A DNA stretch of 64,000 bases from Hyphomicrobium_A sp963745205 (lineage in GTDB: Bacteria > Pseudomonadota > Alphaproteobacteria > Rhizobiales > Hyphomicrobiaceae): the NCBI GenBank assembly GCA_963745205.1, contig CAVUWX010000003.1, positions 237,299 through 301,298 of the forward strand. The letters run 5' to 3'. Below the pieces are notes generated by a model. The model worked only from the letters and a program-made list of their open reading frames with translations, did no database searches and was not told where the DNA came from. The translations under genes and the position numbers were made by a program. Positions 1 to 7,801 of the stretch are shown piece after piece. Position 1 is the stretch's first letter, and the number at the start of each line of letters is the position of its first letter.

Positions 1-158
1 GAGCCCAAACGCGCCATAAGCTCCGAAATGCGACCCTTCTTGCCGAGTGCTGAGACGCGCACCAGCTCCAGCGCGGGGAGATCGGCGGCGCCCGCGACCG
101 CGCCCAGAAGCTCGCGCTCCAGCGCTTCGAGATTCGGGTCTGAACCTGCGGACGTCAT
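1..158 (-). CDS. pheS: Phenylalanyl-tRNA synthetase alpha subunit, N-terminal fragment
   Basis: Only the first 52 codons are in the window; the gene runs off the left edge on the minus strand. The start is ATG at 156-158. The visible residues begin MTSAGSDPNLEALERELL and continue to a segment SALGKKGRISELMARLG, which is the conserved N-terminal coiled-coil start of bacterial PheS. PheS with PheT charges tRNA-Phe in the cytoplasm. Position downstream of infC, rpmI and rplT on the same strand matches the usual infC-rpmI-rplT-pheST order. Identification rests on the short fragment plus this context. Confidence 0.85.
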   Translation of the reverse strand, partial: MTSAGSDPNLEALERELLGAVAGAADLPALELVRVSALGKKGRISELMARLG

Positions 159-179
159 TCGCTCTCAGCCTATCTCAAG

Positions 180-271
180 TGTCATCCTCGGGCTTGTCCC
201 GAGGATCCATCTTGCTTCTTGCGCCGACGCAAGCGGGTAGCTGGATCCTCGGCATAAAGCCGAGGATGACA
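180..271. repeat. Palindromic intergenic repeat element (double hairpin inside an inverted repeat)
   Basis: Two arms, 180-209 and 242-271, form an imperfect inverted repeat (outer parts TGTCATCCTCGG and CCGAGGATGACA; inner GGATCCA/TGGATCC). Each arm is also a hairpin by itself: CCTCGGG-CTTGT-CCCGAGG and CCTCGGC-ATAAA-GCCGAGG. The element fills the gap between rplT and pheS. Dispersed elements of this kind (GTCATCCTCGGGCTTGTCCCGAGGATCCA-like arms) are familiar in alphaproteobacterial genomes; I infer a REP-like non-autonomous repeat. It could also attenuate or stabilise transcript between rplT and pheS. Confidence 0.8.
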
Positions 272-285
272 AGGATGGGAGTGCG

Positions 286-654
286 CTAAGCCGCAGCTTT
301 CTTGACCGCGGCGGCCGCTTGCTCGGCAAGCACCTTGAAGCCTGCGGCGTCCTTCACCGCGAGGTCGGCCAGCACCTTGCGGTCGATCTCGATGCCGGCC
401 TTGTTAAGGCCGTCGATAAATCGACCGTAGGTCAGCCCGTGCTCGCGCGCCGCAGCGTTGATGCGCTGAATCCAGAGCGAGCGGAACGTGCGCTTCTTGC
501 GCTTGCGATCGCGGTACTGATACTGCAGCGCCTTCTCGACGGCTTGCTTGGCGATACGGATCGTGTTCTTGCGCCGGCCGTAATAGCCTTTGGCGGCCTT
601 CAGAACTTTCTTGTGCTTGGCATGGGCGGTGACGCCGCGCTTTACGCGTGCCAT
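286..654 (-). CDS. rplT: 50S ribosomal protein L20
   Basis: 122 residues, the usual family length. L20 binds 23S rRNA early in large-subunit assembly. The N-terminus MARVKRGVTAHAKHKKVLK and the basic stretch YYGRRKNTIRIAKQAVEKAL are the diagnostic L20 sequence, followed by RSLWIQRINAAAREHGLTY. It lies 53 bases downstream of rpmI and before pheS. In many bacteria L20 represses translation of its own operon; no leader structure was recognised here. The C-terminal tail is Ala-rich, as in relatives. Confidence 0.98.
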   Translation of the reverse strand: MARVKRGVTAHAKHKKVLKAAKGYYGRRKNTIRIAKQAVEKALQYQYRDRKRKKRTFRSLWIQRINAAAREHGLTYGRFIDGLNKAGIEIDRKVLADLAVKDAAGFKVLAEQAAAAVKKAAA

Positions 655-707
655 AGAACTGCTCCTCTAAGAATGATCGGGCCGTGATCGCTCCGCTGAC
701 TCTTAAA

Positions 708-908
708 TCAGCGTGCGTAGGGCATGTACTTCTTGACGATCTTGGCGTCGAAGTCGTTGAGCACCATGGTGCCCCGCGCCTGGCGAATGAACTTCGCGTG
801 GCGCTTGATCATTCCGTGGCGCTTGCCCTGGGCTGCAGCCTTGACCTTGCCCGTTCCCGTCATCTTGAAGCGCTTTTTGGCGCCGCTCTTGGTCTTCATC
901 TTGGGCAT
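708..908 (-). CDS. rpmI: 50S ribosomal protein L35
   Basis: 66 residues from ATG at 906-908, with MPKMKTKSGAKKRFK at the N-terminus and HAKFIRQARG in the middle, both characteristic of L35. A longer frame continues upstream but adds a low-complexity N-terminus unlike any L35, so the short start is chosen. It is a small basic protein of the large ribosomal subunit, co-transcribed with rplT. A secreted-protein gene separates it from infC, which is not the usual arrangement. Confidence 0.97.
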   Translation of the reverse strand: MPKMKTKSGAKKRFKMTGTGKVKAAAQGKRHGMIKRHAKFIRQARGTMVLNDFDAKIVKKYMPYAR

Positions 909-1074
909 TTCGCTGGTCCTTTCTCGCTCGGGCCGGCGCTTAAGCTCGCTGAAGGAGCGGCCGCCTCGAGAGCTCTGACAAAAGCATAAGAGCCGCCACG
1001 GCATGCCCCGCCGGGCGGCTCGGCGGCCCTTATACGAGCGGGATCGCAATACGGCAAGAGGCGCGAGAGCGCCC

Positions 1075-1608
1075 TTATTGCAGCTTGTCGCACACGCGGT
1101 GCGTCTGGCCAGGGTCCGGCCCGGCCTCGTCGTGGCAGAAGTCGCGGGCGCAGTTGCACTCGCTGTCGCTGTCGCCACCATCCTCGCGGGCACCAGCCTC
1201 CTGGCACGACTGCTCTTCGGGGGCGAGATCGCAGCGGAAGCGCACTTGCGTCGGCGGAGCGGGGGCAGGTGCAGCCGGCACGGGCTGGACTAAGGGAACC
1301 GGCACCGCTGGGGCCGGCGCCGCTGGGAGGGGCGCCGCTGGGAGGGGCGCCGCCGGCACCGGCATGACGGCCGCGGGTGGCGCCGCGTAGGTTGGCGCGG
1401 GATTCGGCAGCGTGAGGCCGGCGCCGCCGCCGGTTCCCGTCATGCTGCCCGGCAAGGGGGTGGGAAACTTCGGCGATGGCACCGGATCGACGAAGCGTTG
1501 CGCTTGTGCGCTACCGGCGAGCGAGCCAACAAGCAGCGCACATACAACGGCCGCCGACAGGAGCCGGCGGCCGGAAGTCCCGGGAAAGGAAAACTTGCCT
1601 CGTTGCAC
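1075..1608 (-). CDS. Secreted Pro/Ala-rich protein with Cys-rich C-terminus, unknown function
   Basis: 177 residues from GTG at 1606-1608, preceded by a good GGAGG with a 7-base spacer, which supports the start. Residues about 14-36 form a signal peptide (LLSAAVVCALLVGSLAGSAQA). Residues 40-125 are rich in Pro, Ala and Val with a short repeated unit (AAPLPA twice in tandem). The last 55 residues carry seven cysteines (CDLAPEEQSC, ECNCARDFC, VCDKLQ), suggesting a disulphide-stabilised periplasmic domain. It starts 39 bases after infC and precedes rpmI, so it probably shares the translation-operon transcript. I do not recognise a named family. Confidence 0.75.
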   Translation of the reverse strand: MQRGKFSFPGTSGRRLLSAAVVCALLVGSLAGSAQAQRFVDPVPSPKFPTPLPGSMTGTGGGAGLTLPNPAPTYAAPPAAVMPVPAAPLPAAPLPAAPAPAVPVPLVQPVPAAPAPAPPTQVRFRCDLAPEEQSCQEAGAREDGGDSDSECNCARDFCHDEAGPDPGQTHRVCDKLQ

Positions 1609-1647
1609 CGCACGACCTCCCTACAAGCCGACGCGGGGCGAAGGCCG

Positions 1648-2187
1648 CTACCTCGGCGCCAGAACCATCACCATCTGACGTCCTTCAAGCCGCGGCTCCG
1701 ATTCCACCTTGGCGATCGGCTCGAGGTCGCCCTTCACGCGCTGCAGCACTTCCATGCCGAGCTGCTGGTGCGCCATCTCGCGGCCGCGGAAGCGCAGCGT
1801 GACCTTCACCTTGTCGCCCTCTTCGAAGAAACGCTTGATCGAGCGCATTTTCACGTCGTAGTCGTGATCGTCGATCGCGGGGCGCATCTTGATCTCTTTG
1901 ATCTCGACGATCTTCTGATGCTTGCGCGCCTCGGCGGCTTTCTTCTGCGCTTGGTATTTGTATTTGCCGTAATCGAGTATCTTGCAGACGGGCGGCTCCG
2001 CGTCGGGCGAGATCTCTACGAGGTCGAGGCCTGCCTTCACGGCCCGCTCCAGCGCATCCGCGTGGCTTACGACGCCTACGTTTTCCCCGTTCTCGTCAAT
2101 CAACCTCACGTCTTTGGCCCTGATCGCCTCATTGATCTTGGGCCCGGTTGGCTCGCGCTCAGGCGCGGCTCGCATTGGTCGGCGGAT
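1648..2187 (-). CDS. infC: Translation initiation factor IF-3 (ATC start)
   Basis: 179 residues. IF-3 binds the 30S subunit, blocks 50S joining and proofreads the start codon. The sequence has the N-terminal domain (GPKINEAIRAKDVRLIDENG), the linker (DYGKYKYQAQKKAAEARK) and the C-terminal domain (EIKMRPAIDDHDYDVK). The start is assigned to ATC at 2185-2187: AAGGAG lies 7 bases upstream, whereas the in-frame ATG at 2173-2175 has no Shine-Dalgarno. Non-AUG starts are the rule for infC and underlie its autoregulation. It leads the group secreted protein-rpmI-rplT-pheS. Confidence 0.95.
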   Translation of the reverse strand: MRRPMRAAPEREPTGPKINEAIRAKDVRLIDENGENVGVVSHADALERAVKAGLDLVEISPDAEPPVCKILDYGKYKYQAQKKAAEARKHQKIVEIKEIKMRPAIDDHDYDVKMRSIKRFFEEGDKVKVTLRFRGREMAHQQLGMEVLQRVKGDLEPIAKVESEPRLEGRQMVMVLAPR

Positions 2188-2200
2188 GTTGAGTCTCCTT
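2185..2200 (-). promoter_or_regulatory. infC ribosome-binding site with non-AUG start codon
   Basis: On the minus strand AAGGAG (2200-2195), spacer ACTCAAC, then ATC (2187-2185) followed by CGC CGA CCA ATG in frame. A near-perfect Shine-Dalgarno sits at ideal distance from ATC and too far (19 bases) from the ATG. IF-3 discriminates against AUC/AUU starts, so this site probably gives negative autoregulation of infC, as known in E. coli where the start is AUU. Confidence 0.8.
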
Positions 2201-2422
2201 CGGTTGCTTCAACTGGGACTGCAAGCGCACAAGCTCACTGACCCGATTCGCATCGGGCAACGCGAGACGGCACTCTCAGCCCACGCAAGAATCGAAAAGA
2301 AACGAGGCGAAGTCAAGGGATCGGGCGCGCACATACGTATGCCGCGGCAGCTCGCGCATGCAGCGGCAGATCAGGAGAACATGTTGAAAATTCAATCGAT
2401 TGAACCTACGGCACGCACTGTC

Positions 2423-3940
2423 TCAATCGCGTGACAGGCCCTTGGCTTCGAGTTCGGCCAAGTACTCGCGCCAGCGTTTGTCCTTCTCGCGGCCGAGCTG
2501 TTGCAGGTAGGTCCAGGTGAATAGCCCGGTGTCGTGACCGTCGTCGAACGCGATGCGCACGGCGTACGTGCCCACAGGGCGCAGGTCGTTGATCTTGACG
2601 TGGCGCTTGCGGCCAACCGTGACGCGTTGCTCGGGCGAGTGGCCCTGCACCTCCGCCGACGGGCTCATCACGCGGAGAAGCTCGGCTGCGAGCTCGTATT
2701 TCGGCCCGCACGCGAACTCGACCGTTAGGGCGTCGCCGTTGGGACTTAAGCCAAGCTTCGGCGGCTTCGCCGCCATCTCCTGCGCCGACTTCAGTTCCGC
2801 CCATGTCCGCTCCGCGACCGTGCGGAAGATTTGCGCGAGTGGAGACTCGGGCTCAGTCGCGGTGATCGGCGTGCCGGCATCCGAGCGCGCCCGGATCTCC
2901 ATATCGAGCGGAATGGCCCCGAGGAACGGCACGCCGAGCCGCTGCGCCTCCGCCTCTGCGCCGCCGTGTCCGAAGATGTGCGAATGCTCGCCGCACTTCG
3001 GGCAGGCGAAGTAGCTCATGTTCTCGATGATGCCGAGCACGGGCACGCTGACCTTACGGAACATGGCGAGGCCCTTGCGCGCGTCGATCAGCGCCAAGTC
3101 CTGCGGCGTCGAAACGATGACGACGCCCGAGAGCGGAACCTGCTGCGCCATCGTCAGCTGCACGTCGCCGGTGCCTGGCGGCATGTCGACGACGAGGATG
3201 TCGAGCTCGCCATCCTCGCCCCAGGCGACGTCGCGCAGCATCTGGTTCAGTGCGCCGACCACCATGGGCCCGCGCCAGATGACGGGGGTCTCCTCGTCGA
3301 CCAAGAAGCCCATCGACATGACCTTCAGGCCGTAGCCCTGCATCGGCCTCAGCGTCTTGCCCGACACGATCTGCGGCTGCCCCTTGAGGCCCAGAAGACG
3401 CGGCTGCGACGGGCCGTAGATGTCGGCGTCGAGGATGCCGACCTTGTGTCCCAGCGCCTTGAGACCTAAGGCCAGATTGACCGCCGCCGTCGATTTGCCG
3501 ACGCCGCCCTTGCCGGAGGCCACCGCGATCACGCTTTTCACGCCCGGTACCCCGGCAAGTGGCTTGGCGCCCTGCGGTCGACCCGCATGAGCGCCATTGC
3601 CAGAAGTGCCAGCGGAGGCGCGCGCCTCTTGCATGCGTGCGCTCTCGGCTGGACCAGGCTTAGCAGGCGTTCCGGGCGCACTTAACCCCCGCGCGGCTTC
3701 GGCCGTGAGAACGGCCGTGACCCCGATCACTCCCGGCAGCTTGGCGACGACATTCTCGGCGGCCTTGCGCAGCGGCTCGAGCTCGTCGGCGCGCGTCGCC
3801 GGCACAGTGATTGAGAAATAGACGCGGTTGTCCTTGACCAAGATCTCCGACACCAGCCCGAGATCGACGATGTTGCCGGCGAGGTCGGGGCCTTTGACCC
3901 GACGCAGCTCGTCCAGGACGTGCGCCTTCGAAATAGACAT
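2423..3940 (-). CDS. apbC: Mrp/ApbC Fe-S cluster carrier ATPase with C-terminal DUF971
   Basis: 505 residues from ATG at 3938-3940 (GGAG 8 bases upstream; a longer frame upstream lacks support). Residues 1-80 are a MIP18/DUF59 domain (LRRVKGPDLAGNIVDLGLV). The central P-loop ATPase has SGKGGVGKST, GADIYGPSQP-like ILDADIYGPSQPRLLG and DMPPGTGDVQLTMAQ, with the metal-binding pair CPKCGEHSHIFG. The last 95 residues (LTVEFACGPKYELAAELLR to TWTYLQQLGREKDKRW) match DUF971. Such proteins scaffold or carry Fe-S clusters. The three-part architecture equals that of plant HCF101 rather than the shorter E. coli Mrp. Confidence 0.92.
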   Translation of the reverse strand: MSISKAHVLDELRRVKGPDLAGNIVDLGLVSEILVKDNRVYFSITVPATRADELEPLRKAAENVVAKLPGVIGVTAVLTAEAARGLSAPGTPAKPGPAESARMQEARASAGTSGNGAHAGRPQGAKPLAGVPGVKSVIAVASGKGGVGKSTAAVNLALGLKALGHKVGILDADIYGPSQPRLLGLKGQPQIVSGKTLRPMQGYGLKVMSMGFLVDEETPVIWRGPMVVGALNQMLRDVAWGEDGELDILVVDMPPGTGDVQLTMAQQVPLSGVVIVSTPQDLALIDARKGLAMFRKVSVPVLGIIENMSYFACPKCGEHSHIFGHGGAEAEAQRLGVPFLGAIPLDMEIRARSDAGTPITATEPESPLAQIFRTVAERTWAELKSAQEMAAKPPKLGLSPNGDALTVEFACGPKYELAAELLRVMSPSAEVQGHSPEQRVTVGRKRHVKINDLRPVGTYAVRIAFDDGHDTGLFTWTYLQQLGREKDKRWREYLAELEAKGLSRD

Positions 3941-4095
3941 TGAGGGTGCTCCGGGGATGCGGGGTGCCCGCAATCGGGCGGATACTGTCAGACGCAATGC
4001 TGGAAGTCACGGGCTCCCATGGATATGGATATAGGATGACGAGCGGCGGGCGCATACTCGCCCGAGCTGGGCCGGCGCAGGGGGAGGGCTCAATC

Positions 4096-4716
4096 ATGAA
4101 AGTCTTGTTAGCGCTGAGCCGCGTCATCGACGGCGCAACGCGCAGGCTCGGGCAGTGGGTCGCCTGGCTCGTGATAGCCGCAGCCCTCATCAGCGCCGGC
4201 AACGCCGTCATCCGCAAGCTGTTCGACGTGAGCTCGAACGCCTGGCTCGAGCTGCAGTGGTGGCTGTTCAGCGCGGTGTTCCTGTTGGCCGCGCCGTGGA
4301 CGCTTGCGCTCAACGAACACATCCGCATCGACATTCTGAACCAGCGCTTTTCGCAGTGGGTGCGTAACGCCATCGAGATCATCGGGCATTTGCTTTTCCT
4401 GATGCCGATGGCCGCGGTCATCGTGTGGACCTCGTGGCCGTTCTTCCTCACCTCCTACGGGCAGAACGAGCAATCCTCCAACTTCGGAGGCCTGCCGCAA
4501 TGGCCCGCGAAATTCCTGATCCCGCTTGCGTTCCCGATCCTCTTCCTCCAAGGCGTGTCCGAGCTGATCAAGCGCATCGCCATCATACGCGGCGACCTTG
4601 CCGAGAGCGACGCCGCCGGCCACCCAGCCGCCGCGCCGGCACGCTCCGGCCACCTCGACCATCCGCTCGCTTCTTCGAGGACCGCGGCTGCCGGCGATGA
4701 GAGGAGCAATCGCTAG
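4096..4716 (+). CDS. dctQ: TRAP transporter small permease (DctQ type)
   Basis: 206 residues from ATG at 4096, with GGGGAGGG just upstream. Four hydrophobic segments (near residues 17-40, 52-72, 92-115, 140-165) and the WLELQWWLFSAVFLLAAPWTL region with LNEHIRIDIL fit the DctQ family, including the EHIRID motif. The C-terminal 40 residues are a Pro/Ala-rich cytoplasmic tail. It forms the membrane part of a secondary TRAP transporter with DctM encoded 65 bases downstream. The divergent neighbour is apbC. Confidence 0.9.
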   Translation: MKVLLALSRVIDGATRRLGQWVAWLVIAAALISAGNAVIRKLFDVSSNAWLELQWWLFSAVFLLAAPWTLALNEHIRIDILNQRFSQWVRNAIEIIGHLLFLMPMAAVIVWTSWPFFLTSYGQNEQSSNFGGLPQWPAKFLIPLAFPILFLQGVSELIKRIAIIRGDLAESDAAGHPAAAPARSGHLDHPLASSRTAAAGDERSNR

Positions 4717-4735
4717 CCGGTGCCTAATCCCCTAA

Positions 4736-4780
4736 GGGGGCGAGGGAGGGGGGCGAGGGAGGGGGGCGGCGGAGAGGGGA
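4736..4780 (+). repeat. G-rich 13-base tandem repeat at the dctM translation start
   Basis: The unit GGGGCGAGGGAGG occurs at 4737-4749 and 4750-4762 and is followed by GGGGCGGCGGAGAGGGGAC directly before the dctM ATG. The tract contains seven or more runs of at least three G on the coding strand, so the mRNA could fold into a G-quadruplex covering the ribosome-binding site. The repeat is also prone to slippage. It may simply provide Shine-Dalgarno-like sequence. Confidence 0.75.
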
Positions 4781-4781
4781 C

Positions 4782-6572
4782 ATGCTGGAGCTGATCGCAC
4801 AGAACTTAGCGCCGATCATGTTCGCGGCGCTCGTCATCTTCCTCTTGCTCGGTTACCCGGTCGCATTCTCGCTGGCGGCGGTCGGGCTCATGTTCTTCGT
4901 GATCGGTGTGGAGCTTGCGCCGCATTCGGGGGGCGTCATCAATCTCTCCTGGCCGCTGCTGCGCACGCTGCCCGAACGCATCTACGGCGTGATGACGAAC
5001 GAGACGCTACTTGCCATACCGTTTTTCGCGTTCATGGGCTTGATCCTCGAGCGCTCTGGCATGGCGGAAGACCTGCTCGAGACCGTCGGCCAGCTTTTCG
5101 GCCCCGTGCGCGGCGGCCTCGCCTACGCGGTCGTCTTCGTCGGAACGCTGCTCGCCGCGACGACGGGCGTGGTCGCGGCCTCGGTAATCTCCATGGGCCT
5201 CATCTCGCTGCCGATCATGTTGCGCTACGGCTACGACCCACGCTTCGCCGCCGGAACAATTGCGGCCTCGGGCACGCTCGCGCAAATCATCCCGCCCTCG
5301 CTGGTGCTGATCGTGATGGCGGACCAGCTCGGCCGCTCGGTCGGCGACATGTACACAGGCGCGCTGATCCCGGGCCTCATGCTATCCGCTTCCTACGCGA
5401 TCTTCGTGTTCTTCGTTTCGACCTTCTTCCCCGCGGCGGCGCCGGGCCTGCCGCCCGAAGCGCTGGCGCGGCGCGCGGCCCAGACCTCGGGCCGCTACCT
5501 TCCGTTGCCCGTGCTCGCTGCCATATGCGCAGTCTTTGCCTACTTTACTATGCGCGGCTCGCCCTACTCCGGCGCCGACTACGTCATCCTCATCCTTGGT
5601 ATCGGCGTCGGGCTCGCGTTCGTCGTGGCGGCCGTCAACGTTCTGCTCAAGCGCGTGGCGGGCACACCCTTCCTGTCGCCGCTTTCCGAGCAGGTGATCT
5701 TCGTGATGGTGCCGCCGTTGCTGCTGATCTTCCTCGTGCTCGGCACGATCTTCGTCGGGGTGGCGACGCCGACCGAAGGCGGAGCCATGGGCGCGGTGGG
5801 CTCCATGCTGCTCGCCGCGGCGAAACGCGTCGCCGACCGCAACCCCGCGCGCTTCAATCTCGGGATCGCGCGTAGCGCGGCGCAAGCGACGGCGAAGCTC
5901 TCGGCGTTCGTCATGTTCATTCTGGTGGGCGCGCGCATTTTTTCGCTGACCTTCTACGGCGTCAACGGCCACAAGTGGGTCGAGCACCTGCTCGTGTCGC
6001 TGCCCGGGGGCGCGGTGGGCTTCCTCGTCGTCGTCAACGTGCTTGTGTTCTTCCTCGCCTTCTTCCTCGATTTCTTCGAGCTCGCCTTCATCATCATCCC
6101 GCTGCTCGCGCCGGCGGCCCAGAAGCTCGGCATCGACCTCGTCTGGTTCGGCGTGGTCCTCGCGGTCAACATGCAGACGAGCTTCATGCACCCGCCGTTC
6201 GGCTTTGCGCTGTTCTATCTGCGCTCGGTGGCGCCACGCACGAGCTACGTCGACAAGGTGACGGGACGAACGATGCCACCGGTCACGACGGGGCAGATCT
6301 ACTGGGGCGCAGTGCCTTTCGTGCTGATCCAGTGCGCCATGGTGGCACTGCTGATCGCCGCGCCGGGCCTCGTGCGACACGATACGGTACCGGTCCCGCG
6401 GGCAGCTCCGGCGCACTACGCGCCAGGTGCACCACAGAAAGCTCAAGGTCGGGGATTGTCGCTGCCACCGTACCCGCCGGCGATCCCCGGCGCGCCGCCG
6501 CCCTTGAGCTCTGGCCCCGGCGCGCCGACGCTCGACCTCTCCGTCCCGCCGACGATCGCGCCGCGCCCTTAG
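4782..6572 (+). CDS. dctM: TRAP transporter large permease (DctM type)
   Basis: 596 residues with about 13-14 predicted membrane helices. The DctM signature is clear: AIPFFAFMGLILERSGMAEDLL, GRVSVGDMYTGALIPGLML-like RSVGDMYTGALIPGLML, and NMQTSFMHPPFGFALFYL near the end. It is longer than the classic 430-residue DctM because of a central insertion (about residues 225-300) and a Pro-rich C-terminal tail (about 535-596), as in large permeases paired with TakP-like receptors. It imports an organic acid by ion symport. Its stop overlaps the convergent dctP stop by four bases. Confidence 0.93.
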   Translation: MLELIAQNLAPIMFAALVIFLLLGYPVAFSLAAVGLMFFVIGVELAPHSGGVINLSWPLLRTLPERIYGVMTNETLLAIPFFAFMGLILERSGMAEDLLETVGQLFGPVRGGLAYAVVFVGTLLAATTGVVAASVISMGLISLPIMLRYGYDPRFAAGTIAASGTLAQIIPPSLVLIVMADQLGRSVGDMYTGALIPGLMLSASYAIFVFFVSTFFPAAAPGLPPEALARRAAQTSGRYLPLPVLAAICAVFAYFTMRGSPYSGADYVILILGIGVGLAFVVAAVNVLLKRVAGTPFLSPLSEQVIFVMVPPLLLIFLVLGTIFVGVATPTEGGAMGAVGSMLLAAAKRVADRNPARFNLGIARSAAQATAKLSAFVMFILVGARIFSLTFYGVNGHKWVEHLLVSLPGGAVGFLVVVNVLVFFLAFFLDFFELAFIIIPLLAPAAQKLGIDLVWFGVVLAVNMQTSFMHPPFGFALFYLRSVAPRTSYVDKVTGRTMPPVTTGQIYWGAVPFVLIQCAMVALLIAAPGLVRHDTVPVPRAAPAHYAPGAPQKAQGRGLSLPPYPPAIPGAPPPLSSGPGAPTLDLSVPPTIAPRP

Positions 6573-7678
6573 ACCAGCCCCTTCCGCTGCTGGATCATCA
6601 TGTACGTGTCGTAGGTGGCTTCCGCGATCTGGAACCACAAATAGTCGGGCCCACGCACCGCCTTCATGGCCTCGTAGACCTTCTTGAAGTCGGCATTCTT
6701 CGCGGCGATCTCGTCGAAGACTTGGTTCGATGCGTTGAAACAGGCGTCGAGCACGGCTTCGGAGAACGGCCGCAGCTCCGCCCCACCGATCGCGAGGCGC
6801 TGCAGTGCCTGCGGGTTCTCGATGTCGTAGCGCGCCATCATCGTCGTGTTGGCGAGCGCCGCCGCCGCCTTCACCGCCGCCTGATAGCTCTTGGGCAGCT
6901 CGTTCCACTTTTCCAGATTGAAGAAGAAGCTCAGCATGGCCTGCCCCTCCCACCAACCTGGGTAGTAGTAGTACTTGGCGACCTTGGAGAACCCGAGCTT
7001 CTCGTCGTCGTAGGGGCCGACCCACTCGGCGGCGTCGATGGTGCCCTTCTCGAGCGCAGGATAGATGTCGCCGCCTGCGATCTGCTGCGGCACCGCGCCG
7101 ATGCGCGACATCACCGCGCCGGCGAGACCGCCGATGCGGATCTTCAAACCCCGCCAGTCCTCCGGCGTGTTGATCTCCTTGCGGTACCAGCCGCCCATCT
7201 GCGTGCCGGTGTTGCCGCCGGGCAGACCGAAAATATTAAAGCGGCTGTAGAACGCGTTCATCAGCTCGATGCCGCCGCCCTCGTACATCCATGCGTTCTG
7301 CATGCGGTAGTCGAGGCCGAACGGCACGGCCGTGCCGAAGGCGAAGGTCGGGTCCTTGCCCCAATAGTAGTAGGAGGCGGTGTGGCACGCCTCCACGCTG
7401 CCGTTGGAAACTGCATCGGCGGCCGAAAGGCCCGGTACGATCTCGGTCGGCGCGAAGACGCGGATCTGGAAGCGGTCGTCGGTCATTTCGGCGAGCGATT
7501 TGACGAACACCTCCGCCGTGCCGAAGATCGTGTCGAGCGATTTGGGAAAGCTCGACACCATGCGCCACTCGATCGATGGGGTGCCCTGCGCCAGCGCCGG
7601 GGCAGCCACCCCACCGCTCGCCGCTCCGGCTGTTGCTACCGTCAGAAATTTCCGCCGATCGAGCTTGCCGGTCACCAC
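6569..7678 (-). CDS. dctP: TRAP transporter substrate-binding protein (TakP-like), Tat-exported
   Basis: 369 residues from GTG at 7676-7678 (GGGGAG 6 bases upstream; the neighbouring GTG at 7675 and a further upstream GTG are alternatives). The N-terminus has a twin-arginine signal (LDRRKFLTVATAGAASG, cleaved near APALA). The mature part has WVGPYDDEKLGF, YYYYPGWWEGQAM and MGGWYRKEINTPEDWRGLK, typical of the TakP/lactate-binding receptor group that binds alpha-keto or hydroxy acids with a metal ion. It faces dctM convergently, so receptor and permeases are on separate transcripts. The ligand is inferred only at group level. Confidence 0.92.
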   Translation of the reverse strand: MVTGKLDRRKFLTVATAGAASGGVAAPALAQGTPSIEWRMVSSFPKSLDTIFGTAEVFVKSLAEMTDDRFQIRVFAPTEIVPGLSAADAVSNGSVEACHTASYYYWGKDPTFAFGTAVPFGLDYRMQNAWMYEGGGIELMNAFYSRFNIFGLPGGNTGTQMGGWYRKEINTPEDWRGLKIRIGGLAGAVMSRIGAVPQQIAGGDIYPALEKGTIDAAEWVGPYDDEKLGFSKVAKYYYYPGWWEGQAMLSFFFNLEKWNELPKSYQAAVKAAAALANTTMMARYDIENPQALQRLAIGGAELRPFSEAVLDACFNASNQVFDEIAAKNADFKKVYEAMKAVRGPDYLWFQIAEATYDTYMMIQQRKGLV

Positions 7679-7801
7679 GCGATTCTCCCCCACGAGTCCG
7701 AGGCCGTCTCAGCCCCTGCCCCTCGCGGGCAAGTTATAGACGCCGGCCCAAGCGGCCACAATTGCTTGCCCACGCCTCACCGCGGGCCTAAACCGCAGCG
7801 C

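Noticed and set aside
3660..4451. Minus-strand frame joining the apbC start and dctQ region
   Set aside because: Its end overlaps apbC in another frame and the rest is antisense to dctQ; no domain.
5382..7025. 547-codon open frame on the minus strand across dctM and into dctP
   Set aside because: Arg/His/Glu-rich, no recognisable domain; it is the GC-driven shadow of dctM and dctP.
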